Below, one piece after another: positions 41,097 through 49,652 of a stretch of 64,000 nt of DNA (its first letter is position 1; the number at the start of each line of letters is the position of its first letter). Both the position numbers and the translations under genes were made by a program. Source of the DNA: Kluyvera genomosp. 1 (GTDB lineage Bacteria; Pseudomonadota; Gammaproteobacteria; Enterobacterales; Enterobacteriaceae); contig NZ_LGHZ01000015.1 in NCBI RefSeq assembly GCF_001266615.1, positions 1-64,000 of the forward strand, given 5' to 3'. Under the pieces are notes generated by a model. The model saw nothing but the letters and a program-made list of their open reading frames with translations, did not search any database and was not told the origin of the DNA.

Positions 41097-41130
41097 ATAA
41101 AAAAACCCGACTGCAGGACAGCCGGGTTTT
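41097..41130 (-). terminator. Terminator after the GH105 gene
   Basis: AACCCGACTG and CAGCCGGGTT (one mismatch) form a stem that ends at 41130; on the minus strand it is followed by seven T. It separates the transporter/GH105 pair from the second transporter. Confidence 0.82.
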
Positions 41131-41144
41131 CAAAGAGGCAATAC

Positions 41145-42284
41145 TTAGAAGAACTTACGCAAGTACTCGGTCAAGCAGAGGATCGCCATCGCCTGGCCAT
41201 ACGGCATGGAAGTCAGTGGAATTTCGCGATAAAAATCGAGATTGGAACCCATCCCGGTACCAAACGAGGTCTGCATCAGTTCCCCTTCTGGCGAGACGTG
41301 TTTGACGATCCCTTTTATCGCTTTCTCTGCCACTTCAGCGTACTCAGCGCCCACGTAGCGCTTACGTACCGCTTTCAAAATACCGTAGGCAAAACCGGCG
41401 GTAGCCGAAGCTTCCAGATAGGAGTTTGGATCGTCCAGCAGCGTATGCCACAGACCGCTCTCATCCTGACATTTCGCCAGCGCCGCAATTTGTGCATTCA
41501 GTACCTGCACCAGATAACGGCGCACTGCGTTATTCTCTGGCAAATCCACCAGCTCGAGGAAATCAGGAATCACGATGGTCAGCCAGCTGTTACCGCGCGC
41601 CCAGCGGGCGTTGGCAAAGTTATGATTGCCTTCATAGCTCCAGCCGTGGAACCACAGGCCGGTCTCCCGGTCCATCAGGTTTTGCACGTGCAGCATAAAC
41701 TGATACACCGCTTCTTCCACGTACTCAGGACGATTAAGCAGCTTGCCAATTTTTGCTAGCGGCAGCACGGTCATCATCAGCGTGTCATCCCACATCTGCT
41801 GGTGGTTTTCTTCCGCTAACGTGATGTGCTGCATACCGCCATGCTCGGTGCGCGGCATATCGTGCATCGCCCACTCTGCCCAGCTATCGAGCCACGGCAG
41901 GTACGCCGGATTGCCCGTCTCTTCGTAGCGATAGGCCAGCGTCAGGAACGGCGCCATGGTATTGACGTTTTTGGTGGTAGCGCCTTCCGCGAAGCGGTCG
42001 GCAAACCAGTTATCAATAATGTCGCGCATCGCCACATCACCGGTCTGCTGGTAGTACTGGTAGATACCGTACAAACCGACGCCATGAGTCCACTCCCAAC
42101 CGGCCCAACCTTTGGTGTCTATCACCCGACCATCGTCGAGACGCAGCAGGAATTGGCCAGTCTCATCCTTGATATTCACCAGATTGTTCGTCACCGTCTG
42201 AATCAAGGCTTTCAGCTCTTCCCGGGAGATAAAGTGCTCCGGTTGACGTAATAATGGGCTATGTTTGACGGGCCAAACTTTCAT
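41145..42284 (-). CDS. Unsaturated rhamnogalacturonyl hydrolase, GH105 family
   Basis: 379-residue cytosolic (alpha/alpha)6-barrel enzyme that should remove unsaturated galacturonic acid from rhamnogalacturonide disaccharides (YteR/YesR in Bacillus; RhiN in Dickeya). Key features: the tryptophan-rich active-site segment WAGWEWTHGVGLYG (about residues 60-73), the Asp pair at 166-167 in MWDDTLMM (catalytic Asp), and WARGNSW at 228-234. No signal peptide, so the substrate must be imported. It starts 4 bases after the stop of the transporter at 42289-43875, with GAGG before the ATG, hence one operon. Confidence 0.9.
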   Translation of the reverse strand: MKVWPVKHSPLLRQPEHFISREELKALIQTVTNNLVNIKDETGQFLLRLDDGRVIDTKGWAGWEWTHGVGLYGIYQYYQQTGDVAMRDIIDNWFADRFAEGATTKNVNTMAPFLTLAYRYEETGNPAYLPWLDSWAEWAMHDMPRTEHGGMQHITLAEENHQQMWDDTLMMTVLPLAKIGKLLNRPEYVEEAVYQFMLHVQNLMDRETGLWFHGWSYEGNHNFANARWARGNSWLTIVIPDFLELVDLPENNAVRRYLVQVLNAQIAALAKCQDESGLWHTLLDDPNSYLEASATAGFAYGILKAVRKRYVGAEYAEVAEKAIKGIVKHVSPEGELMQTSFGTGMGSNLDFYREIPLTSMPYGQAMAILCLTEYLRKFF

Positions 42285-42288
42285 ATCT

Positions 42289-43875
42289 TTAACCTCTGTT
42301 GTAAGTCGAATTCAATGTTGCAGCCTGCTTCAGCGAAGGTGCAGCAGGTTTATTACGATTCAGATAACCAATATTGTTGTTACCCCACAGGCATTCGTAA
42401 GGCATACCCGCCAGCATTTCGACGGTGGCACGCGCCTGCGGTGTGACGGACTCCGGCATCGCATGACCCGATGCACGCATTTTGGCGGTTTCTTCGCGCA
42501 GTACGCCGTGCGTTTTCAGGTTCAGCTTAAAGCGCAGGGAGACCAGGAAGCCGCAGACCAATACCGCAATGGTGCCCATGCTGAGGATCATCAGGATGGT
42601 GTGGCTCACTTCCGGCGGCTGAACTTTCTGGCCGGAAACGAAGCCAGACATCTGCATGATGATACCCACCAGCATGACGGCGCCCGCCTGAGAGGCTTTA
42701 CGGGTCAGCGTCATAATGCCCGCGAAGATCCCTTCACGACGCTGACCGGTGATGACTTCATCCACATCGGCAATGTAGGTGTAGGTGTTCCATGGCACAT
42801 AGTTGATACCCCCACGGCCCAGACCGGCGATGGCGGAGATCAGCAACAGCAGCGCGTAAATATCGCTCATGCCTGCATAGTAAAGTGCGGCGTAGGAGAA
42901 CGAACCCAGGCCAAATAACACCACCACCATGCGGTATGACGGCGCCGGCCCAAAGCGGATGCACAGCGGGATCATGGCGATAACGGCAATGAACTGGAAG
43001 ATAGCCATGGTACCGAGCAGATTAGAAGCCATAGAGGCTTCCTGCATCAGCACGAACACCACGTAGTAGGTGAAGACCGCGTTAAACACGTCCTGCGCGA
43101 TATAGCCCCCCAGATACATCCCCAGGTGCTGACGGAAAATCTTGATACGCAGCGTTGAGCTCAATTCAGTAAACAGGCGACTCATGCTCTGAGCAAAGGT
43201 CAGGTGTTTCTTCTCTTCTTCTGCCTTCAGCGCCGCTTCGGTCCACTCATCGCGAGGACGCTCCCAGGTAAATACCCAAACCAGGGTCAGCATGATGGCG
43301 CACAGTACCGAGAACACCAGGCTTGCGTAGAAGAAAGAGATCGCGTTGTCTTTGCCGAAATAGCTCAACAAGATACCCGGCAGGAAGGAGGCCAGAATCG
43401 CCGACATTTGGGCCATGCCGATACGCGCGCCGGAGAATTTAGTTTTCTGTTTGAAATCATCGGTCATTTCCGGCACCAGCGTTTCATACGGCACCAGAAT
43501 CATGGTGTAAACCACGTCAAAAATCAGATAGGTCACGAGGTAATACCAGAAGCCCATGTCCCCTACCCACATGAAGGAGTAGCTGAACACGCAAGGAATA
43601 CCTAACAGAATAAAGAATTTACGACGACCGAAGCGTTTGCCAAACCAGGTGGAGCCAAAGTTATCGGTCAAAAAGCCCATCAGCGGACTCACTACCGCAT
43701 CCAGAACCCTGGCGGTAGCAAAGATAAAGGTCGCTTCGATAGGGGATAAACCACAAAAGGTCGTATAAAAATAGAGAAGCCATGCTGCGGTTAGCGCGGT
43801 CGTTCCTGCACCGAGGAAATCGCCCGAACCGTAGGCGAGGTAGTTCGCCAATCCAATTTTTCGCGTTCTATTCAT
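42289..43875 (-). CDS. GPH-family sugar transporter, likely rhamnogalacturonide (RhiT-like)
   Basis: 528-residue, twelve-segment symporter of the GPH family. It shares with the transporter at 39346-40914 the motifs FYTTFCGL, PLMGFLTDNFG, GKRFGRRKFF and VPYETLVPEMTDDF. Loop between segments 6 and 7 contains an acidic, lysine-rich stretch (EAALKAEEEKKHL). It is co-transcribed with the GH105 hydrolase 4 bases downstream, which matches the transporter-plus-hydrolase rhiTN arrangement of Dickeya; the substrate is inferred to be unsaturated rhamnogalacturonides. About 270 bases separate it from flhE. Confidence 0.83.
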   Translation of the reverse strand: MNRTRKIGLANYLAYGSGDFLGAGTTALTAAWLLYFYTTFCGLSPIEATFIFATARVLDAVVSPLMGFLTDNFGSTWFGKRFGRRKFFILLGIPCVFSYSFMWVGDMGFWYYLVTYLIFDVVYTMILVPYETLVPEMTDDFKQKTKFSGARIGMAQMSAILASFLPGILLSYFGKDNAISFFYASLVFSVLCAIMLTLVWVFTWERPRDEWTEAALKAEEEKKHLTFAQSMSRLFTELSSTLRIKIFRQHLGMYLGGYIAQDVFNAVFTYYVVFVLMQEASMASNLLGTMAIFQFIAVIAMIPLCIRFGPAPSYRMVVVLFGLGSFSYAALYYAGMSDIYALLLLISAIAGLGRGGINYVPWNTYTYIADVDEVITGQRREGIFAGIMTLTRKASQAGAVMLVGIIMQMSGFVSGQKVQPPEVSHTILMILSMGTIAVLVCGFLVSLRFKLNLKTHGVLREETAKMRASGHAMPESVTPQARATVEMLAGMPYECLWGNNNIGYLNRNKPAAPSLKQAATLNSTYNRG

Positions 43876-44105
43876 TAGCCGTCAATCCTGTGTCTTTTAT
43901 TATGAAACTCCTCGAGCCGGTGAAGGCTTTACCCAAAGGAGTACTGACACGGCTACAGTAAAAGTATGCGCTAAGGGATACCTTCCTATTTCTGCCAGTG
44001 CGGTCGTGGGATTGGCAAAAATGCAAAGAGTCGTGGCACAAGTGTCACTGATTTATAAAACAACGTTTCTTTACTTTCAAAAGCGGGGGTCAAAAATGCG
44101 AGGTT

Positions 44106-44124
44106 GCCACCGAAATCCGGTGGC
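44106..44124 (-). terminator. Possible terminator of flhBAE
   Basis: GCCACCG (44106-44112) / CGGTGGC (44118-44124) with a five-base loop, 22 bases after the flhE stop. The T run on the minus strand is offset (ATTTTT comes about 10 bases later), so it is a weak candidate. Confidence 0.45.
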
Positions 44125-44145
44125 GATTGGTGAAAAGAGCGGCGA

Positions 44146-44538
44146 CTAACGATAATTAACAATGAGTTGAATGCTTTGTACCCTAAGGGCCGGGATTAAC
44201 CGTCCCCCGCCGGGGACTTCCCAAATAAAGCGGAATGATTCCGCCGCCGATACCTGGCTAAATGCCACCGTACTTCCGCTGAGTCCATCCAGCTCGGTGC
44301 AGCGGGTTGAAGAACACAGCCGAGTACGAAGCCCTGCGGGAATCGGACCATTAAGTTGGATATTCCACGCCACTCGCGTGGTTTCCCCCTGCACCGGCTG
44401 CGAGGAAACCAGCGGCGCAGAGGACGCTGCCTCACCACGGTGATTTAGCGTAATCCCCATTCGGCTGGCCTGCCACGCTCCCTCACCCGCCGCCTGCACC
44501 ATCAATGGCAGGCACAATAACAGCAGTAGTTTGCGCAT
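44146..44538 (-). CDS. flhE: Flagellar protein FlhE
   Basis: 130-residue periplasmic protein with a signal peptide ending VQAA (about residue 17). FlhE is thought to keep the flagellar type III export gate from leaking protons and affects flagellar assembly and swarming. The two cysteines in RLCSSTRC (about residues 75-80) suggest a disulfide. Its start overlaps the flhA stop, so it is the last gene of flhB-flhA-flhE. Confidence 0.93.
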   Translation of the reverse strand: MRKLLLLLCLPLMVQAAGEGAWQASRMGITLNHRGEAASSAPLVSSQPVQGETTRVAWNIQLNGPIPAGLRTRLCSSTRCTELDGLSGSTVAFSQVSAAESFRFIWEVPGGGRLIPALRVQSIQLIVNYR

Positions 44539-46619
44539 TATTTCCCTCCAATGGTCGCCGTCATGCGGATGTTGCGATTGTCGGACAGTTCCAGATTCGA
44601 CAACACCACCAGCTGCGGCAAGCTGCGGCGCAAGAAGCGAGACAGCAGCGGACGCAGCGCATGATTCACCAACAACACCGGCGGCGCGCCGAGCATTTCC
44701 TGACGCGCCAGCGCCTCCTGTGACTGGGCCAGCAGGCGGTCAGCCAGCCCCGGCTCCAGACCGCCGCCGCCCTGGAGCGCTTGCAGCAACAAGCGCTCCA
44801 GCGGCGTATCAAGACCAATCACCTGCACTTCATCATTACCCGGGAACCAGCGCTGAGTAATCGCCCGTCCCAGCGCCACGCGGACCACTGACGTTAGTTC
44901 GCCCGGATCGGTTTGAATCGGTGCGTGTTCCGCCAATGTCTCAAGAATGGTGCGCATATCACGAATGGGCACTTTTTCGTCGAGCAGATTTTGCAGCACT
45001 TTATGCAGCGTGGTCAGCGTGACCACGCCAGGCACCAGATCCTCCGTCAGCTTCGGCATATCCTGGGTCACGCGATCCAACAGCTGCTGCGCTTCCTGAC
45101 GTCCGAACAACTCTGATGAATGCTGGCTAATCAGATGGTTAAGATGTGTCGCTACCACGGTACTGGCTTCCACCACCGTAAAGCCCTGAATCTGCGCCTG
45201 CTCTTTCAGCGCACTTTCAATCCAGATAGCCGCCAGACCAAACGCCGGATCGGTGGTGACCTCACCCGGTAATGTGCCTGCTGCAGTACCGGGGTTAATG
45301 GCTAACCAGCGGCCCGGATAGGCCTCGCCGCTGCCAATTTCGACCCCTTTTAGCAGGATACGATAGCGCGCTGGCGGTAAATCCATATTGTCGCGAATAT
45401 GCACCACTGGCGGCAGGAAGCCCATTTCCTGGGCGAATTTCTTACGAATACTGCGAATACGCCCCAGGAGCTCACCGTCCTGCTGGAAATCCACCATCGG
45501 AATCAATCGATAGCCCACCTCCATGCCCAGGGTATCTTCCAGCTGCACGTCGCTCCAGGTGGCTTCGACCGCCTGGGTGCTGCTTTCCGGCGCTTTAACC
45601 GGCTGAGGCTGGTCCGGCGCTTTGATTTCACGTCCGCGGATCCACCAGGCAAGTCCCAGCAGTGCGGCGGTAAAAAGTAAAAACACCAGGTTTGGCATCC
45701 CCGGCACCAGACCCAGCAGGCCCAGTACCCCGGCACTTAACATCATGACGCGCGGGTTGCTAAACAGTTGGCCGACCATCTGTTCGCCGACGTCCTGGTC
45801 GGTGCTCACGCGGGTCACGATAACACCCGCCGCGGTGGAGATAACCAACGCAGGGATCTGTGCCACCAAACCGTCACCGATGGTCAGCAACGTATAGGAT
45901 TCCGCCGCTTTCCCCAGCTCCAGACCGTGTTGCAGCACACCGACCAGCAAGCCGCCGATGACGTTAATCACCATGATGAGAATACCGGCGATGGCGTCAC
46001 CACGCACAAACTTACTCGCACCATCCATCGACCCGTAGAAGTCAGCTTCCTGGGTTACTTCCGCACGTCGTTTTTTCGCTTCATCTTCACCGATGATACC
46101 GGCGTTAAGATCGGCATCGATCGCCATCTGTTTACCCGGCATTCCGTCCAGTACGAAACGTGCGCCCACCTCGGCGATACGTCCAGCACCTTTGGTAATA
46201 ACCATAAAGTTGATGATGACCAGAATAATGAACACCACGATGCCAATGGCAAAATTGCCGCCGACCAGGAAGTGGCCAAAAGCCTCGACCACTTTACCCG
46301 CCGCCGCCGCGCCGGTATGGCCGTCCATCAGAATGATACGCGTGGAAGCCACGTTCAGTGCCAGACGCAACAGCGTGGTAAACAGCAAAATGGTTGGGAA
46401 AGCCGCGAACTCCAGCGTGCGCTGGGTAAACATCGCCACCAACAGCACCATAATAGAAAGCGCTATGTTAAAGGTGAACAACAGGTCGAGTACGAACGCC
46501 GGCAGCGGCAGCACCATCATCGACAGAATCAGCAGGATCAGCACCGGTCCGGCGAGCACCTGCCATTGGGTTGATTTCAGGTTGCTGGGGAGACGCAACA
46601 TTGCGACAAGATTAGCCAT
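44538..46619 (-). CDS. flhA: Flagellar type III export gate protein FlhA
   Basis: Forms the nonameric export gate ring and the cytosolic docking platform for flagellar substrates. 693 residues (692 in E. coli). About eight hydrophobic segments lie within residues 20-315, with the family FHIPEP-type signature TKGAGRIAEVGARFVLDGMPGKQMAID (about residues 150-176); the rest is the cytoplasmic domain. Overlaps flhB by 8 bases and flhE by 1. Confidence 0.98.
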   Translation of the reverse strand: MANLVAMLRLPSNLKSTQWQVLAGPVLILLILSMMVLPLPAFVLDLLFTFNIALSIMVLLVAMFTQRTLEFAAFPTILLFTTLLRLALNVASTRIILMDGHTGAAAAGKVVEAFGHFLVGGNFAIGIVVFIILVIINFMVITKGAGRIAEVGARFVLDGMPGKQMAIDADLNAGIIGEDEAKKRRAEVTQEADFYGSMDGASKFVRGDAIAGILIMVINVIGGLLVGVLQHGLELGKAAESYTLLTIGDGLVAQIPALVISTAAGVIVTRVSTDQDVGEQMVGQLFSNPRVMMLSAGVLGLLGLVPGMPNLVFLLFTAALLGLAWWIRGREIKAPDQPQPVKAPESSTQAVEATWSDVQLEDTLGMEVGYRLIPMVDFQQDGELLGRIRSIRKKFAQEMGFLPPVVHIRDNMDLPPARYRILLKGVEIGSGEAYPGRWLAINPGTAAGTLPGEVTTDPAFGLAAIWIESALKEQAQIQGFTVVEASTVVATHLNHLISQHSSELFGRQEAQQLLDRVTQDMPKLTEDLVPGVVTLTTLHKVLQNLLDEKVPIRDMRTILETLAEHAPIQTDPGELTSVVRVALGRAITQRWFPGNDEVQVIGLDTPLERLLLQALQGGGGLEPGLADRLLAQSQEALARQEMLGAPPVLLVNHALRPLLSRFLRRSLPQLVVLSNLELSDNRNIRMTATIGGK

Positions 46620-47775
46620 CAGAGTCCTTCTCGTTCAAAAAATCCAGTGCCTCAGGCACCGGTAAGTTATCCGGTTTTTTCGGCTGGACGCCGCCTGCCA
46701 GTTTCCAGCGCTTGAGCTGCCATACCCAGGCCAGCACTTCCGCAACGGCGGCGTACAGCGAGCCTGGGATCTGCTGACCAATTTCAGCATGGCGATACAG
46801 CGCACGCGCCAGCGGCGGTGCTTCCAGCATAGGAATTCGGTTTTCTTCACCAATTTCACGAATGCGTAGCGCCACCAGACCGGCTCCTTTCGCCACCACT
46901 TTTGGCGCACTCATTTTGTTTTCGTCATATTGCAGCGCCACCGAATAGTGGGTCGGGTTGTTGACGATAACGTCTGCTTTCGGGACATCGGCCATCATGC
47001 GTCGTCGCGCCGCCGAACGCTGCATCTGCCGGATACGGCCTTTAACGTGCGGGTCACCTTCGCTTTGTTTGAACTCATCGCGAATATCCTGACGCGACAT
47101 ACGCAGCTTTTTCAGATGGCTATGGATCTGCCAAAAGACGTCAAAACCCACCATCGGGATGATCCCTAGCGCCACCAGCAGCGCACAGAGCCCTACCATA
47201 TTGAGCGCATTGCCCATTGCCGATAGCGGTGATTCGCTTACCAGCCGCATCATCTGCGGCCAGTGGAACCACATGAAGAATCCGGCCACGCTGCCCATCA
47301 GCACGGCCTTCATAATCGCTTTCGTTAACTCAGCCGCCGTTTGCGCCGAGAACATCCGTTTAATGCCGGGCAGTGGGTTTAATTTATCGAACTTGAAGGC
47401 CAGAGATTTCCCGCTGAATACCAGTCCACCCAGCATAACCGGTGCCACTAGCGCGACGACCATCACGCCAACAATCAGCGGCATCAGCGCCAGCATGGCC
47501 TCTTTTAGCAGCAGAATAATTTGCCCGAGAATCAGATTAGGATCGCTGACAATACTGTGATCAAAGCGCAATCCCCCCGAGAGCAGATTCGCCAGACGGC
47601 GGGCAAGGGATTCCCCACCCAGCCAGAGCACGCAGACGCCCACCAGCAACATCAGCAATGACGTTAGCTCGCGGGAACGCGGGATCTGCCCTTCCTCACG
47701 CGCTTTTTCAAGCCGTTGGGGTGTGGGGTCTTCCGTTTTGTCTTCGTTGTCGCTTTCGTCCGCCACGTTCTGCAT
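46612..47775 (-). CDS. flhB: Flagellar export switch protein FlhB
   Basis: Export-gate protein that switches substrate class by autocleavage. 387 residues (382 in E. coli); four hydrophobic segments in residues 35-215 and the cytosolic domain with NPTH (about residues 272-275) where autocleavage occurs. The N terminus (MQNVADESDNEDKTEDPTPQRLEKAREEGQIP) is a few residues longer than in K-12, and the ribosome-binding site before 47775 is poor, so a start a few codons later is possible. First gene of flhBAE. Confidence 0.97.
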   Translation of the reverse strand: MQNVADESDNEDKTEDPTPQRLEKAREEGQIPRSRELTSLLMLLVGVCVLWLGGESLARRLANLLSGGLRFDHSIVSDPNLILGQIILLLKEAMLALMPLIVGVMVVALVAPVMLGGLVFSGKSLAFKFDKLNPLPGIKRMFSAQTAAELTKAIMKAVLMGSVAGFFMWFHWPQMMRLVSESPLSAMGNALNMVGLCALLVALGIIPMVGFDVFWQIHSHLKKLRMSRQDIRDEFKQSEGDPHVKGRIRQMQRSAARRRMMADVPKADVIVNNPTHYSVALQYDENKMSAPKVVAKGAGLVALRIREIGEENRIPMLEAPPLARALYRHAEIGQQIPGSLYAAVAEVLAWVWQLKRWKLAGGVQPKKPDNLPVPEALDFLNEKDSDG

Positions 47776-48318
47776 CTGCGATGTGATTTATGATAAGGCT
47801 CATTTTGCCTTCCTCACGCGCGTGGCAATGGCGGGAACAAGAGGGTGAATTCCCTCTTTTTGGACGCTTTAGCCTGGTAGAGTGCAATTTCAGAATTTAT
47901 TTAGCCCCTTATAGGAACCTGTTTTTCTTTCACATAAATTAAGTTCAACTAAACAAAATCGGTAAACAATACGGCACCTTTTGATTTGACACATAAAATA
48001 AACATTTCGCGATCTGTTTTTCATTAAAAAACATAACAAACAACACCGAATTAAAAAGATGAATAAACACAATTAATTCACCCAAAATATATCATTAAAA
48101 AACCAACTCAATAATTAGAAACAATAGAATACCGCGATATTAATAATGGTATTTTCCGGTTCAACACAACCAGATACCATATCAATACGCACTTTATCTT
48201 CAGAATATTGAGGCGGCTTATCCATACATCGATTCAGTTTGCTTCGATTGACGTTCTGATGGGCGTTTGTGTGTTGATTTAATTGTCACGAAAATCGCTA
48301 TTTATCATGGAGATTGCG
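47776..48318. other. AT-rich spacer between flhB and the fimbrial operon
   Basis: About 540 bases. The right 400 are strikingly AT-rich (47890-48290), as expected of foreign, H-NS-bound DNA, and must hold the fimbrial promoter. On the left, GAGGG/CCCTC (47842-47857) with TTTTT on the plus strand is a terminator-like hairpin inside the leader of flhB. I see no clear sigma-28 or FlhDC box. A 60-codon minus-strand frame (47890-48072) has no recognisable content. Confidence 0.5.
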
Positions 48319-48882
48319 ATGTACTGGAAAACAACATTATTAGCGTTATCGCTATTCACTATTGGTTCATCGCCTACCTGGGCTGACGAAACAAACGCAG
48401 GTGAAATTCACTTCACAGGTGAAATCATTAACCCAAGCTGTGAAATATCAGGAGATTCTGGGAAAAACATCAATGTTTACCTCGGTTCTCCTGCTCCGAG
48501 TTATTTTACGAAAAACAACGGTAAATCTGATGATGTTGCCGTACCAATTACACTGATCCACTGCCCTGTAGCCACCGACGGGTTATCCAAGGTGCAGCTA
48601 ACATTTACCGGTACTCCAGTGGACACCAGAACGGATATGGTGGCGCTGGATGCCGGTGGTGCTGAAGGGGTTGGTATCACACTCAGTACCGAAGAAGATC
48701 TTGATACCTACCTCGATATTACAGGGGCTGAAGGCCAGACCTATGTTGACCTACCCGAAACCGCTGACGGCACGATAACGACACAGGTCGAAGCCCGCTA
48801 CGTCTCCATTAGCGGCACCGAAGAAGGTGTGACACCTGGTGCTGCAAACGCAAAAGTAACGGTCGGTATTCTGTATCGCTAA
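48319..48882 (+). CDS. Type 1-like fimbrial major subunit
   Basis: 187-residue pilin with a signal peptide ending SPTWA (about residue 22). The fold pattern of FimA-type subunits is clear: FTGEIINPSCEI (first Cys), LIHCPVA (second Cys, the disulfide partner), and a C-terminal donor-strand segment ending with penultimate Tyr (VTVGILYR). The ATG at 48319 with GGAG 6 bases upstream is preferred to those at 48283 and 48307. First gene of a four-gene chaperone-usher operon (subunit, chaperone, usher, tip adhesin) between flhB and cheZ. Confidence 0.88.
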   Translation: MYWKTTLLALSLFTIGSSPTWADETNAGEIHFTGEIINPSCEISGDSGKNINVYLGSPAPSYFTKNNGKSDDVAVPITLIHCPVATDGLSKVQLTFTGTPVDTRTDMVALDAGGAEGVGITLSTEEDLDTYLDITGAEGQTYVDLPETADGTITTQVEARYVSISGTEEGVTPGAANAKVTVGILYR

Positions 48883-48951
48883 TAAAAACGTTTTAATGCC
48901 CACCATAACCTGCCCTACGGCAGGTTATGGTTTTTTGCCTGAAGGATAAAC

Positions 48952-49641
48952 ATGAAAACTCCGCTTTCAAGCACACTTTTCACATTAGCCATGATAGTAA
49001 CTTCCACTGTAGCCAATGCAGAAGGAATTCAACTCGGGCGGACGCGAGTTATTTATGATGCCAGCAAAAAAGAGGCATCGCTCCCGCTAGTGAACTCAGA
49101 AAAAGAGCTTCCATGGCTTATACAGTCCTGGGTGATGAATGCGGATAACAAAACCCGCGCACCGTTTATTATTACCCCGCCGCTGTTTCGCTTAGATCCC
49201 AAATCGGAGCAAACATTAAGAATAATGAAAAGCGATAACATTACCAAAACAAATGTTGAATCGCTTTATTATCTTGTTGTTCGAATGATTCCAGCCAGCG
49301 ATCGCAAGAATGAACAAAGTAATGTTCTAAATATTATTTATAAGACACAAATCAAACTGTTTTATCGCCCTGTTGGATTACAAGGACGCGTAGATGATGC
49401 CTGCAAAAACCTGCACTTCAGCCGTGCTGAACAACAACTAAAAATTGAGAATGCCAGTAATTTTTATACCGTGTTCTCGAGCCTTAATGTTAGCAACAGC
49501 AAGGTTATGGCAGATCTCGTGGCTCCGCAAAGCAGCATAACGCTACCGCTCAGTGCCCGCAGCGCTAACCCATCGGTGTCCTGGCGCTGTATCAATGATT
49601 ATGGCGGTGAAACGGCCGCATATACCACTGCCCTGTCTTAG
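48952..49641 (+). CDS. Fimbrial periplasmic chaperone
   Basis: 229-residue PapD-like chaperone with a signal peptide (residues 1-23, ending ANA). Two immunoglobulin-like domains; the conserved Arg in LGRTRVIYDA (about residue 31) and Lys in IIYKTQIKLFYRP (about residue 133) anchor the subunit C terminus. It caps and folds pilins in the periplasm and hands them to the usher. Ends at 49641, with the usher following at once. Confidence 0.93.
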   Translation: MKTPLSSTLFTLAMIVTSTVANAEGIQLGRTRVIYDASKKEASLPLVNSEKELPWLIQSWVMNADNKTRAPFIITPPLFRLDPKSEQTLRIMKSDNITKTNVESLYYLVVRMIPASDRKNEQSNVLNIIYKTQIKLFYRPVGLQGRVDDACKNLHFSRAEQQLKIENASNFYTVFSSLNVSNSKVMADLVAPQSSITLPLSARSANPSVSWRCINDYGGETAAYTTALS

Positions 49642-49652
49642 TGGAACTCGCC

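Noticed and set aside
44031-44050. CRP-like site upstream of the first GPH transporter
   Set aside because: TGGCA N6 TCACT keeps only one good half-site and is about 160 bases from the gene.
45768-46574. A 268-codon plus-strand frame within flhA
   Set aside because: Antisense to the conserved flhA gene, without domain content or ribosome-binding site.
47840-47862. Plus-strand terminator-like hairpin in the flhB leader
   Set aside because: No rightward transcript is expected here; kept as a note only, since it may be a chance hairpin.
47890-48072. A 60-codon cysteine-rich frame in the AT-rich spacer
   Set aside because: Chance frame in AT-rich DNA; no ribosome-binding site or similarity.
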